Assembly (NCBI GenBank): GCA_965230515.1
Contig: OZ246007.1
Location: 3,100,001 to 3,164,000 of the forward strand
Direction: 5' to 3'
Length of the DNA stretch: 64,000 nucleotides
From: JAJFKB01 sp965230515
GTDB lineage: Bacteria; Pseudomonadota; Gammaproteobacteria; Pseudomonadales; IMCC2047
Shown here: positions 17,065 through 25,806 of the stretch, one piece after another
How the letters are laid out: every line of letters begins with the position of its first letter
Numbering within the stretch: the stretch's first letter is position 1
Program-made: the position numbers and the translations under genes
The notes under the pieces: generated by a model
What the model was told of the DNA's origin: nothing
The model's database searches: none
Seen by the model: only the letters and a program-made list of their open reading frames with translations

Positions 17065-18528
17065 ATGACTGAACAGACAAGTAATGATGCAATTGTTGAA
17101 GTTAACTACGACGAGCTTATTCCAAATAACGTTGATCTGGCGAGCGACGCGCGACTGAAGAAGGCGTTGGAAAGCTGGCAGCCCAAATATCTTGATTGGT
17201 GGAACGAAGCCGGTCCGGATCATACGCAAAACTATGAAGTATATCTGCGTACTGCAGTGGGTGTTGATCCCAAAGGCTGGGCCAAGTTTGGTCACGTAAA
17301 AATGCCGGAGTATCGTTGGGGTATTCTGTTGGCGCCTAAGGAAGAGGGTCGCACCATTCCTTTTGGTAAGCACAAGGGTGAACCCGCATGGCAGGAGGTG
17401 CCTGGTGAGTACCGTGCATTATTGCGTCGCCTGATTGTAGTGCAAGGTGATACTGAACCGGCTTCGGTTGAACAGCAACGTTACCTGAGCAAAACGGCGC
17501 CGTCGCTTTATGATATGCGTAACCTGTTCCAGGTCAATGTCGAGGAAGGTCGTCATTTATGGGCCATGGTTTACCTGCTGGTGAAATATTTTGGCCGAGA
17601 TGGTCGAGAAGAGGCTGAAGGATTATTGGAAAGGCGTTCTGCCGACGAAGATAAGCCAAGGATTCTGGGTGCTTTCAACGAGGAAACGCCCGATTGGTTG
17701 TCTTTCTTCATGTTTACATATTTTACCGATCGCGATGGTAAGATGCAGTTGGAGTCTTTGGCGCAATCCGGTTTTGATCCACTGTCGCGCAGCTGCCGTT
17801 TTATGCTGACCGAAGAAGCGCATCACATGTTTGTCGGAGAGACCGGCGTTGGCCGAGTTATTCAACGTACCTGCGATGCCATGAATGAAGCGAATATTAC
17901 CGACCCTTATGACATAGAAGCGGTGCGAGCACTGGGTGTCATTGATCTGCCGACATTGCAGAAAAAGGTCAATTTCCATACCTCTGTAACACGGGATCTG
18001 TTTGGTGCGGAAGTTTCCACTAATGCTGCGAATGCATTTAATGCAGGTTTAAAAGGCCGTTTCGCAGAAACCAAAATCGATGATGACCACCAGTTGTTGA
18101 ATGATACCTACACGGTAACACGTGTAGTTGATGGGAAGTTTGTTGAAGAGGACGTGCCCGCCTTAAGCGCAATTAATGCGCGCTTGCTGGATGACTATAT
18201 TAAAGATTGTCAGGGTGGTATCAACCGCTGGAACAAGTCCATCAAGAAAGCTGGAATCGATTTTGAGATTACCCAGCCGCACAAAGCATTTAACCGAAAA
18301 ATAGGTGAATTTGAATCGGTCTATGTCACCATTGATGGAGATATCGTCAGTGAAGATGAGTGGAATTCCAAAAAGGAAGAGTGGCTCTGTTCTGACGCCG
18401 ATGGCGACTATATACAGTCTTTGATGAAGCCCTGTACTGAAGTTGGAAAGTATGCTGGCTGGATTGCTGAGCCAAGAGTCGGGATTAATAATCAGACTGG
18501 CGAATTTGAGTATGTCAAAATCAACTAA
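17065..18528 (+). CDS. boxB: Benzoyl-CoA 2,3-epoxidase, diiron oxygenase subunit (BoxB)
   Basis: BoxB is the class I diiron oxygenase that epoxidises the ring of benzoyl-CoA using O2 and electrons from BoxA. The 487-residue protein shows carboxylate-histidine ligand clusters: E160/E161 with H164 (E-E-G-R-H) and E250/E251 with H253/H254 (E-E-A-H-H). Length and motifs agree with characterised BoxB. It follows boxC by 17 bases and precedes boxA by 146 bases. Confidence 0.95.
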   Translation: MTEQTSNDAIVEVNYDELIPNNVDLASDARLKKALESWQPKYLDWWNEAGPDHTQNYEVYLRTAVGVDPKGWAKFGHVKMPEYRWGILLAPKEEGRTIPFGKHKGEPAWQEVPGEYRALLRRLIVVQGDTEPASVEQQRYLSKTAPSLYDMRNLFQVNVEEGRHLWAMVYLLVKYFGRDGREEAEGLLERRSADEDKPRILGAFNEETPDWLSFFMFTYFTDRDGKMQLESLAQSGFDPLSRSCRFMLTEEAHHMFVGETGVGRVIQRTCDAMNEANITDPYDIEAVRALGVIDLPTLQKKVNFHTSVTRDLFGAEVSTNAANAFNAGLKGRFAETKIDDDHQLLNDTYTVTRVVDGKFVEEDVPALSAINARLLDDYIKDCQGGINRWNKSIKKAGIDFEITQPHKAFNRKIGEFESVYVTIDGDIVSEDEWNSKKEEWLCSDADGDYIQSLMKPCTEVGKYAGWIAEPRVGINNQTGEFEYVKIN

Positions 18529-18674
18529 ATCTGATATACCGGCTATTGGTTAGCTTAGCCAATTTGGTAAACTCTCTGGGGTAGTATGATTTTAATGAGC
18601 CTGCTCCAGAGATTTACCCGGCCGGAAAAGCAGAATTTGGGAAGATTTAATAAAACAAAAAGTGAAGAATTGTT

Positions 18675-19889
18675 ATGAGCGCAATACGTCAGCATCTTAT
18701 CGATCCGGAAATATGCATTCGCTGTAATACCTGCGAGGAAACATGCCCTATTGATGCCATTACCCACGACAGTGAAAACTACGTGGTTGATGTGGAAATC
18801 TGTAAGGCTTGTCTCGACTGTATTACCCCGTGCCCAACCGGGGCGATCGATAATTGGCGCGTTGTTCATACGCCTTACACGATGGAGGAGCAGTTCTCCT
18901 GGGAAGAGCTTCCTGAGGAGCTCGATATTGATGAGGGTGAGGTAGAGGATTCTGTGCAGGAAGCCAGTGAGGATGAGGCCAATGCAATTCTGGAGGTCGC
19001 TCATACTGGTGAAAGCGGTAAAGTTATGCCGCCCTTCTCGGCGGCTCATCCCTACATCAACATCTATAACCGGGAGCGCCCGTTGATTGCGCGGGTTGCG
19101 GGTAACTACCGCATTACCGACGATGATGTGGAATCCGATATTCACCATATTGTGCTGGATTTTGATTCCAAGACATTTCCGGTTTTGGAAGGGCAGAGTA
19201 TCGGAATTATACCCCCGGGTGTCGATGAGCAGGGCAAACCTCATCTGATGCGTTTGTATTCAATAGCCAGCCCCAGGGATGGCGAGCGGCCGGGGCATAA
19301 TAATGCATCCTTGACCGTTAAACGGGTGGTATACGAAGAAGGTGGCGAAACGCAATATGGCGTCGCGTCAAACTATGTCTGTGATCTTAAAAAAGATGAT
19401 GAGGTTCAGGTTACCGGGCCCTTTGGTGCGACTTTCCTGATGCCTAACCACGCAACGGCCAATATCATTATGGTTTGTACCGGTACGGGAGCCGCGCCCT
19501 TTAGAGCGATGACTGAATATCGGCGGCGCCATATGTATAAGGCGGCAGGAAAACTAAAGCTTTATTTCGGTGCCAGAACGCCGGGTGAACTTCCCTATTT
19601 TGGGCCTTTGAAGAAGCTCAACAGTGAGTTTATTGATAAGCAGCTGGTATTCTCCCGCCTGCCGGATCAGCCCAAGGAATATGTACAGGATCGAATGAGA
19701 AAGGATGCTGACAGTCTCTCGGAGCTGCTGCAATCGGACGATACCTATGTCTTTATCTGTGGTTTGAAAGATATGGAGCTGGGTGTTGATGAGGCGTTTT
19801 CAGATATCTGTAATGACAAGGGTCTTGAGTGGGAGCAGATCAAACAGTCAATGCGTACCTCCGGTCGTTATCACGTAGAGACCTATTGA
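18675..19889 (+). CDS. boxA: Benzoyl-CoA 2,3-epoxidase, ferredoxin-reductase subunit (BoxA)
   Basis: BoxA passes electrons from NADPH through FAD and two 4Fe-4S clusters to BoxB. Both clusters are visible at the N-terminus: Cys14, 17, 20, 24 and Cys43, 46, 49, 53. An acidic linker (about residues 75-105) leads to a ferredoxin-NADP reductase module with R-L-Y-S-I-A-S for FAD (about 195-201) and G-T-G-A-A-P-F-R for NADPH (about 269-276). The 404 residues match the family. The 146-base gap after boxB contains a 7-bp stem (18573-18579 with 18606-18612) that may adjust expression. A strong terminator follows the gene. Confidence 0.95.
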   Translation: MSAIRQHLIDPEICIRCNTCEETCPIDAITHDSENYVVDVEICKACLDCITPCPTGAIDNWRVVHTPYTMEEQFSWEELPEELDIDEGEVEDSVQEASEDEANAILEVAHTGESGKVMPPFSAAHPYINIYNRERPLIARVAGNYRITDDDVESDIHHIVLDFDSKTFPVLEGQSIGIIPPGVDEQGKPHLMRLYSIASPRDGERPGHNNASLTVKRVVYEEGGETQYGVASNYVCDLKKDDEVQVTGPFGATFLMPNHATANIIMVCTGTGAAPFRAMTEYRRRHMYKAAGKLKLYFGARTPGELPYFGPLKKLNSEFIDKQLVFSRLPDQPKEYVQDRMRKDADSLSELLQSDDTYVFICGLKDMELGVDEAFSDICNDKGLEWEQIKQSMRTSGRYHVETY

Positions 19890-19902
19890 TTCAATAACCC
19901 TC

Positions 19903-19934
19903 TAATACGGCACCGAAGGGTGCCGTATTATTTG
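19903..19934 (+). terminator. Intrinsic terminator after boxA
   Basis: A perfect 12-bp stem (19903-19914 with 19919-19930), a GAAG tetraloop and a short T-rich tail directly follow the boxCBA genes. Confidence 0.85.
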
Positions 19935-20142
19935 ATCTCCAATCTCAGTCCAATACCAATCCCTTCCTTATTTCATTCCGATAATATGTCTGCGTTGGTG
20001 TGCTTCGCGTTATATAGGCTGTAATCGATTAGCTGGTTTATATGGTCAAGTTCTGGTTCTCTCAATATAAGAGGGAAGCAGCTGAAGCGGATTCAACACG
20101 AATATGGGTTTTCAGCGTTGCTATTTGGGGAAGTGGTTGGAC

Positions 20143-20169
20143 AAAAAAAAGGCCGGCTTACGCCGGCCT
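20143..20169 (-). terminator. Intrinsic terminator after the minus-strand TonB receptor
   Basis: Read on the minus strand, an 8-bp GC stem (20162-20169 with 20150-20157) with a GTAA loop is followed by a run of T. Confidence 0.9.
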
Positions 20170-20195
20170 AACAAGAGAGTGACAAACAGGTAAAA

Positions 20196-22547
20196 CTAGT
20201 AACTATAACGAACAGTCAAAGAGTACTCGCGCTCTCTGGCATAAGTGGATTCCGCATAGGAAGCACTGGCTGTCAGAGAGGAGTTACCTGCAACACGATA
20301 GACTTTGTCATCCAGATTGGATACCGCACCAATAACCTGCCAGTTCTCATCCGGAGATTCCCATGTCAATGCGGCATTCCAGATGTTGTAACCGCTCTGG
20401 GATATGGCTTCGGTGTTATCGGCATTGAAGTACAGTTTGCTGCGATAAGACCAGTCAACACGTGGAGTTAAAGTACCATTATCGCCCAGGTCAATTGAAT
20501 AGGCTGCACCCATATTGACTGACCAGTCAGGTACATGTGGCATCTGGTTGTTCAGTTGCACAGCACCGCCTGCAATCAACTCAGGGCTGAGTTCTTCATA
20601 ATCACCATCGGTATAGCCCACACCACCGACAATCTGTAGTTCAGGCGTCGGTACCCAGGTCCACTCCAGTTCAAAGCCTTCAATGATCGCCTCACCCGCG
20701 TTAAAGGTAATGGGAGAGAAGTCCTCACGAATAATGAACTGCAGGTCTGTGTATTCTGTGTAGAATACAGCACCGTTCAAACGCAGAGTGTTATCCAGAA
20801 GATCTGCTTTGAAACCGATCTCATAAGTGTCAGCAAACTCCGGATCAAACTCACGAACAACCGGGCCAGGTTTTACGTTACGAGCATTAAATCCGCCGCT
20901 TTTGAAACCTTCTGAGTAGCTGATATAGGTCATCAGATCATCAGACCAGCGATAGGCAATGTTCAGCATTGGAGTGGTTTCTTCCACATCCTTCTCAACT
21001 TCGCCTGCCGGGAAGAAAGGTGTACCAGCAGGTACGACGGCAGCGGTTCCGCTCGGTATAGTGGGAAACAATTGACCGGTGACAGGGTGTAAATACATAT
21101 CGCCAACTTTTTCCGATGCGGCAACGGGGAAGACATAAGTAGTCAAAGCACCCTGATCCGGTGTAAACCGCTTGGTTTCCTCGGAATAGCGAATACCGAA
21201 GGTGATGCTTAATGCATCTGTTGCATCGTAAGTAAATTGTGCAAACACGGCGTTGGTATCATTTTCAACATCCCCACCGGTTTTAAAGTCACCGAAAGTG
21301 ATAGGCACATAATAATCGTCAGTAGCCTCTTCCTCAAAGTAATACACGCCCACCAACCAGTTCAGCTTGTCTTCCATAGCCGTTCCTGAGAATTGGAACT
21401 CCTGGCTGAACTGTTCCTGAGTATCGTCATTTTGGGTATGCAAAATGGTGAAGGGGGTGTTGTCCGCATCACGGGATGCAAACCACTCCATGTCACGATA
21501 CGCAGTGATCGATTTAACACTCATCCAGTCCAGATCCCAATCGATGGTCAATTGAGTTCCCCAACCTTCCAGTTCGGATTTAACCGGGAAAGTACCGTTA
21601 TTGGCAAAAGGACCTGCGTTCCACTGGTTGTTGGCGCAGCGTGGATCGGCTAATTCGGTACCTGGAGCCGGGCAGCCTGCGCGAGCACTTGACACACGAG
21701 CAAACAGGTTGGCGCTGGAAATTGAGTTGAACACCTGAGGTGATCCGTTTTCGTCTTCTTCGTTGTAATCGGCACTCCAGTAGACTTGTACGTCATCACT
21801 GGGTGTCCAAAGGACGGCAGCACGTGCTCCAAAGGTGTCATCATCACCCAGGTCGTCCCCGTCTACCAATCTTTTCACATAGCCGTCGCGATCTCGCTTA
21901 CCGATAGACACTTTAGTGAGCAGGTTTTCATTGATGGGCATGTTAATATCGGCCATGACCTCTAACTGATTGTCTGATCCGACTTTAACCTCAACCTCAC
22001 CACCAAATTCTTCCGATGGCCTCTTGGTGTGAATGTTGATCGCGCCACCTATGGTGTTGCGTCCGAACAGTGTACCCTGTGGTCCACGCAGCACCTCTAT
22101 GCGCTCAATATCAGCAAAATCAAGCGTGCCGCCAACAGAACGGGCCATGTAGACACCGTCTATATAGAGACCGACACCGGGATCAGTTGAAGGTAGGAAT
22201 TCAGTTTGGCCAATACCTCGAATAAAGATCTGCGACGAGGCATTGCTACCTGAAGACGGTGCTTGAGAGGAAAACTGCAAATTCGGTGTGATCTGGGAAA
22301 GTTGGTCAGATGAATGAATCTGTCTGACTTTCATGTCATTGGCAGTAAAAGCCGCTACGGATAACGGAGTATCCTGCAGATTTTCCTCCCGTTTACGTGC
22401 TGTCACAACGACTTCTTCGATTCCGAATCCTTTTGTTGTTTCGGCAATACTGTTAATGGGTGTTGCGAGAATGGCTACGGCGCTTGAATAGGCAAAGACT
22501 TTTGCCAAATTCTTCAGCGCAAATGGTGTGCGGGAATGGTTGATCAT
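20196..22547 (-). CDS. TonB-dependent outer-membrane receptor (second copy, box-cluster associated)
   Basis: A 783-residue receptor with a signal peptide of about 35 residues, a TonB box/plug start I-E-E-V-V-V-T-A-R-K-R (about 43-53), plug motifs R-G-I-G-Q and V-L-R-G-P-Q-G-T-L-F-G, and a C-terminal aromatic residue (R-Y-S-Y). It resembles the receptor at 10273. It sits inside the box cluster, and its promoter region carries a perfect 14-base palindrome of the operator family plus two weaker copies. This suggests that BoxR-type regulators control it and that its substrate is benzoate or a benzoyl-yielding compound. Direct proof of an aromatic substrate is absent. Confidence 0.85.
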   Translation of the reverse strand: MINHSRTPFALKNLAKVFAYSSAVAILATPINSIAETTKGFGIEEVVVTARKREENLQDTPLSVAAFTANDMKVRQIHSSDQLSQITPNLQFSSQAPSSGSNASSQIFIRGIGQTEFLPSTDPGVGLYIDGVYMARSVGGTLDFADIERIEVLRGPQGTLFGRNTIGGAINIHTKRPSEEFGGEVEVKVGSDNQLEVMADINMPINENLLTKVSIGKRDRDGYVKRLVDGDDLGDDDTFGARAAVLWTPSDDVQVYWSADYNEEDENGSPQVFNSISSANLFARVSSARAGCPAPGTELADPRCANNQWNAGPFANNGTFPVKSELEGWGTQLTIDWDLDWMSVKSITAYRDMEWFASRDADNTPFTILHTQNDDTQEQFSQEFQFSGTAMEDKLNWLVGVYYFEEEATDDYYVPITFGDFKTGGDVENDTNAVFAQFTYDATDALSITFGIRYSEETKRFTPDQGALTTYVFPVAASEKVGDMYLHPVTGQLFPTIPSGTAAVVPAGTPFFPAGEVEKDVEETTPMLNIAYRWSDDLMTYISYSEGFKSGGFNARNVKPGPVVREFDPEFADTYEIGFKADLLDNTLRLNGAVFYTEYTDLQFIIREDFSPITFNAGEAIIEGFELEWTWVPTPELQIVGGVGYTDGDYEELSPELIAGGAVQLNNQMPHVPDWSVNMGAAYSIDLGDNGTLTPRVDWSYRSKLYFNADNTEAISQSGYNIWNAALTWESPDENWQVIGAVSNLDDKVYRVAGNSSLTASASYAESTYAREREYSLTVRYSY

Positions 22548-22591
22548 TGTTTACCCCTTTATATTGTAGTGAACTTATTGGAATAAGGCGG

Positions 22592-22605
22592 TGCACTATA
22601 GTGCA
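22592..22605. promoter_or_regulatory. Palindromic operator TGCA-CTATAG-TGCA upstream of the receptor
   Basis: TGCACTATAGTGCA is a perfect palindrome and the symmetric form of the element found at the other box promoters. It lies in the leader of the receptor gene, about 40-55 bases after the predicted start and 45 bases before the ATG. Confidence 0.65.
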
Positions 22606-22652
22606 TCTTTTGTGCTGTATTCCACCTGTAATTCTGATTTCAGGAGCGTACT

Positions 22653-22680
22653 ATTATACATACGCCAAGGTGTCGGTCAA
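22653..22680 (-). promoter_or_regulatory. Sigma70-type promoter for the box-associated TonB receptor
   Basis: On the minus strand TTGACC (22675-22680) and TATAAT (22653-22658) are 16 bases apart. Two partial operator copies (TGTAATATAA at 22687-22696 and TGTAATATA at 22720-22728) lie just upstream of the -35. Confidence 0.75.
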
Positions 22681-22783
22681 CAAATATGTAATATAAATCT
22701 ACTTTGTGGTGTTTGTGTGTGTAATATAGTTCAATAAAGGTGAGCGCATGCCTTTTGATTAGGTAAAGTGGTGGCTTCAGTGC

Positions 22784-23704
22784 TCAATTGCTTTCTTTTT
22801 GCTGACTCCATTCGCAGCAAAAACAGCGACATTTTTCACTTAGTTCTTTTGCGCACTCCTCAATGGGGCGGCCGGAGGTGTCAATTGCCCAGTTTGCCGA
22901 CATATAGAAGGGTTCTCTTTCTTCCAGTATGTGCTTCAGGTCTTCTATGGCCTTGTCCGTGTCTCTCAGTGGTTTGCTCTCGCCCTGAGCGAGCACGCGA
23001 TTGAGGTGGTCTTCCAGCTTTGCTCTGATCCAGACCGTATAAAAGGAGCTGAGCAGGTGGTTAAAGGTTTCAGTTTCAGAAACGAGACTTCCACCTACCT
23101 CAAGAACTACGCTCTCATAATTTTCAAGTACGTAGTCAATCGCCTGGTGCTCCAGTCTGCGATAGGCTCTCTGGCCAAACATGGAGAGGATTTCGGGAAT
23201 CTGTAATCCGGCCAGCTTTTCGATTACTTCGGTCAGGCTTACAAAGGGGACATTTGTGCTCTCGGCAAGTATTTTTCCGAGCGTGGTTTTCCCGGCGCCT
23301 CGCAATCCTATCAGTGCGACGCCGCCCATCGGACCCTTTTCTCCTGAAAAATACTTTAACAGTATCTCAAATGCTTTTTTCTCCTGCTCAAGAGAAAGCC
23401 CTTCGAGAAATTGCTTTAAGGGGTCGTGTTCAACAGCGGTTCGATCCTGTTGGGGCAAAAAGCTTGAAACATCTACATGCATTGCGGTTGCGATACGCCA
23501 GAGGAGGGCAATGGAGATATTTGCTTTTCCGGCCTCGACCTGGGCGAGGTAGCGTTCAGAAATGCTTGACTGTTTCGATAGGTCCTTTCTGGTCAGGCCG
23601 CGCTGGGCTCTCAAATCCCGAATCAGACCGGCTATTTGCTGTATATACTCAGCGCCGACATCTTTTTCGGAAGAGTGCTCATTTGATACCGTTATTTCTC
23701 GCAT
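22784..23704 (-). CDS. BoxR/BzdR-type regulator 2 (XRE HTH + shikimate-kinase-like domain)
   Basis: A 306-residue paralogue of the regulator at 13377. The helix-turn-helix covers about residues 24-80 and Walker A G-L-R-G-A-G-K-T is at 133-140. The two proteins share layout and many residues around both domains but differ in the linker. This copy lies between the receptor and the benzoate-CoA ligase genes. Its own promoter region has a 12/14 match to the operator on the minus strand (23741-23754), so autoregulation or cross-regulation is likely. Whether the copies sense different CoA esters, for instance benzoyl-CoA versus an upstream beta-ketoacyl-CoA, cannot be told from sequence. Confidence 0.87.
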   Translation of the reverse strand: MREITVSNEHSSEKDVGAEYIQQIAGLIRDLRAQRGLTRKDLSKQSSISERYLAQVEAGKANISIALLWRIATAMHVDVSSFLPQQDRTAVEHDPLKQFLEGLSLEQEKKAFEILLKYFSGEKGPMGGVALIGLRGAGKTTLGKILAESTNVPFVSLTEVIEKLAGLQIPEILSMFGQRAYRRLEHQAIDYVLENYESVVLEVGGSLVSETETFNHLLSSFYTVWIRAKLEDHLNRVLAQGESKPLRDTDKAIEDLKHILEEREPFYMSANWAIDTSGRPIEECAKELSEKCRCFCCEWSQQKESN

Positions 23705-23740
23705 AGAATCTTTTTGTGTAATCCCGGCTACCGAAAGAAA

Positions 23741-23754
23741 GGCATTATAGTACA
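23741..23754 (-). promoter_or_regulatory. Box-type operator over the boxR2 -10 element
   Basis: On the minus strand TGTACTATAATGCC matches 12 of 14 bases of the exact operator and contains a TATAAT that can serve as the -10 of boxR2. No good -35 hexamer is visible. Confidence 0.55.
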
Positions 23755-23858
23755 GAATCTTTCTTAAAGGCAGTTGTTTTTTGTGAATTATTTTGCAAGT
23801 CAGGCTAATGCTTTTTGTATTATACGTTACAATTTCAAATAAATGAACTATACATCTG

Positions 23859-23887
23859 TTTACCGCGGGTGTTTTGTGTAATATAAT
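23859..23887 (+). promoter_or_regulatory. Sigma70-type promoter for benzoate-CoA ligase
   Basis: TTTACC (23859-23864) and TATAAT (23882-23887) are 17 bases apart. The -10 lies inside the exact operator copy. Confidence 0.65.
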
Positions 23888-23890
23888 GCA
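23877..23890 (+). promoter_or_regulatory. Box-type operator (TGTA-N6-TGCA) on the ligase promoter
   Basis: TGTAATATAATGCA is base-for-base the copy at 14918-14931, nine kilobases away. It covers the -10 of the ligase promoter, the same geometry as at boxC. Confidence 0.7.
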
Positions 23891-24035
23891 GAAAAATTAT
23901 AACCAAGCTGTGGCCGATGAAGGCAGCATTTTAGTTCATCTTTTAGTTGCTGCAAATAACAGAATGACTTTTAGTAATAGCGCGGCGCACGAATTCGGGA
24001 TGATGAACGACTGATAACATTCAAGGGGTTTTAAA

Positions 24036-25670
24036 GTGAGTAGCGTAAGTAGATATCAAGAAAGTTTTGTGCCTGATCACCTTCCGCCGCTGGATCAATG
24101 GCCGGATTTTATCAATGAGCTGGATTGTCCGGGTGCTTTTAATGCGGCAGCGGAACTCGTTGATAAAGCGGTTGAAGAGGGGCACGGTAATCGGGTTGCG
24201 ATCTATTCTCCCGGTGGGAATTGGACCTATCAGGAGCTTCTGGACAAGAGTAATCAGATTGCTCACGTATTAGTAGAAGATCTTGGGCTGGTATCAGGAA
24301 GCCGGGTGATTTTGCGGTCGTTAAATAACCCGATGCTGGCGGCCTGTTGGTTGGCGGTGTTAAAGGCGGGCGGCATTGTCGTAACCACTATTGCAATGTT
24401 GCGTGGTAAAGAGATTAATACCATTGTTGAGCAAAGTCAGGCCACGATTTCTCTGTGTGATCTGCGGTTAAGTGAAGATATGCAAAAGGCGGAGGAGTTC
24501 TCTGACCAGCTGCAGCACGTAGTCTATTTTAACAATGAGGATTCGAAAGAAGGCTTGGAATCCTTGATGAAAGACAAGCCGAAGCAGTTTGATAATTATC
24601 AGTGTGACAGTGCAGATATCGCGATGATCGCCTTTACTTCCGGAACGACCGGTAAACCAAAGGGAGCGGTGCATTCGCATCATGCTGTTATCGCTGTTTG
24701 TGATACTTTTTCCCGGCAGGTGATTAAACCCGGGCCGGAAGATATTTTTATTGGCACCCCGTCGCTGGCGTTTGTTTACGGTTTGGGCGGCTTGCTGCTA
24801 TTCCCGCTTCATGCCAGGGCGGCTACCGTGTTGTTGGAAGATGTTCGTATTCCTTCACTAATGGAGGCGACTGAGCATTATAAGGCGACCATATTCTTTA
24901 CTGCTCCGACAATCTATAAAGCGCTACTTGAAGATTGCGAAGATGAAAGGCTGGCTTCATTAAGGAAATGCGCGTCAGCAGGCGAGGCGCTGCCGGCCTA
25001 TGTGACTGAAGCCTGGCAGGAGAAAACAGGGATTCGAATTACCGATGGTATTGGTGCGACCGAGTTACTGCATGTGTTTCTCTCCGTTCAGTTTGATAGC
25101 GACCCCGTTGGTTCGCTGGGTAAGGCGGTTCCCGGTTATGAGGTTCGTGTGCTGGATGACGATGGCAAGGATAGTCCGGCTGGTGAAATAGGTTATTTGG
25201 CTGTGAAGGGCCCGACCGGCTGTCGTTATCTGAATGATGACCGTCAATCCAAGTATGTAGTGGACGGTTGGAATATAACCGGCGACACGGTAAAAATTGA
25301 TGAGCAGGGTTATATCTGGTACCAGGCCAGAAATGACGGGATTATCGTGTCTTCGGGCTACAACATTGTCTCGCCTGAAGTAGAGGCTGTAGTCAGTCAG
25401 CATCCTGCGGTTGCCGAGTGTGGTGTAATTGGTGTGCCGGATCCGGATCGTGGAAATATTGTGCGTGCCTATGTGGTATTAAAAGACGGGTTCGATGAGA
25501 GTCTGGATCTGATCAAGGATATTCAGGATTTCGCAAAGCAAAATGCAGCGCCATACAAGTATCCCAGATCAATTGAGTTTATTGATGCTTTACCGCGTAC
25601 TGCGACCGGAAAAGTGCAGCACTTTATGTTGCGCGAGCGCGCCAAGGCATCAGAACGGGATGGCTTTTAA
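24036..25670 (+). CDS. Benzoate-CoA ligase
   Basis: A 544-residue AMP-forming ligase of the benzoate-CoA ligase family (BadA/BclA), which activates benzoate with ATP and CoA in the cytoplasm. Visible are F-T-S-G-T-T-G-K-P-K-G (about residues 202-212), the family-typical I-G-A-T-E-L-L-H-V-F segment (about 340-349), and a normal A10 motif with R-T-A-T-G-K carrying the catalytic Lys. The GTG start at 24036 has AAGGGG 7 bases before it. It feeds benzoyl-CoA to BoxBA and is controlled from an operator-bearing promoter. The alternative is a ligase for a substituted benzoate. Confidence 0.9.
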   Translation: MSSVSRYQESFVPDHLPPLDQWPDFINELDCPGAFNAAAELVDKAVEEGHGNRVAIYSPGGNWTYQELLDKSNQIAHVLVEDLGLVSGSRVILRSLNNPMLAACWLAVLKAGGIVVTTIAMLRGKEINTIVEQSQATISLCDLRLSEDMQKAEEFSDQLQHVVYFNNEDSKEGLESLMKDKPKQFDNYQCDSADIAMIAFTSGTTGKPKGAVHSHHAVIAVCDTFSRQVIKPGPEDIFIGTPSLAFVYGLGGLLLFPLHARAATVLLEDVRIPSLMEATEHYKATIFFTAPTIYKALLEDCEDERLASLRKCASAGEALPAYVTEAWQEKTGIRITDGIGATELLHVFLSVQFDSDPVGSLGKAVPGYEVRVLDDDGKDSPAGEIGYLAVKGPTGCRYLNDDRQSKYVVDGWNITGDTVKIDEQGYIWYQARNDGIIVSSGYNIVSPEVEAVVSQHPAVAECGVIGVPDPDRGNIVRAYVVLKDGFDESLDLIKDIQDFAKQNAAPYKYPRSIEFIDALPRTATGKVQHFMLRERAKASERDGF

Positions 25671-25746
25671 TTGAGTTATTGCTCGGGGCCGTATGACGCT
25701 TGGCGTTAATGGCCTCCCTGCTGTTATTTTACCCTTCCTCCGAGTG

Positions 25747-25779
25747 TCTCGGGCTGGGCCAACTCGGCCAGCCTGAGAT
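25747..25779 (+). other. Stem-loop between ligase and hydrolase genes
   Basis: A near-perfect inverted repeat (TCTCGGGCTGG... against ...CAGCCTGAGA) lies in the 136-base gap. No T-run follows, so it is more likely an RNA-stabilising or processing hairpin than a terminator. Confidence 0.4.
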
Positions 25780-25806
25780 GCTATTTATCGTTTAAACAGG
25801 TTTGTT

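Larger units (their letters stand above)
19890..20195. other. Convergent gap between boxA and the second TonB receptor
   Basis: This 306-base gap holds two terminators, one for each converging transcript, and about 200 bases between them in which I see no gene, promoter or repeat. Confidence 0.75.
23705..24035. other. Divergent regulatory gap between boxR2 and benzoate-CoA ligase
   Basis: This 331-base AT-rich gap has no gene. It contains operator copies at 23741-23754 and 23877-23890 and the ligase promoter, each listed separately. Confidence 0.8.

Noticed and set aside
18555..19244. Minus-strand open frame of 229 codons over boxA
   Set aside because: BoxA on the plus strand has both iron-sulfur motifs and the reductase domain; the opposite frame has no recognisable content.
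23816..23831. Another operator copy TGTA...TACA
   Set aside because: The half-sites are 8 rather than 6 bases apart and the second half does not match TGCA.
25747..25779. Terminator between benzoate-CoA ligase and hydrolase
   Set aside because: The stem is good, but no T-run follows; it is kept only as a stem-loop.
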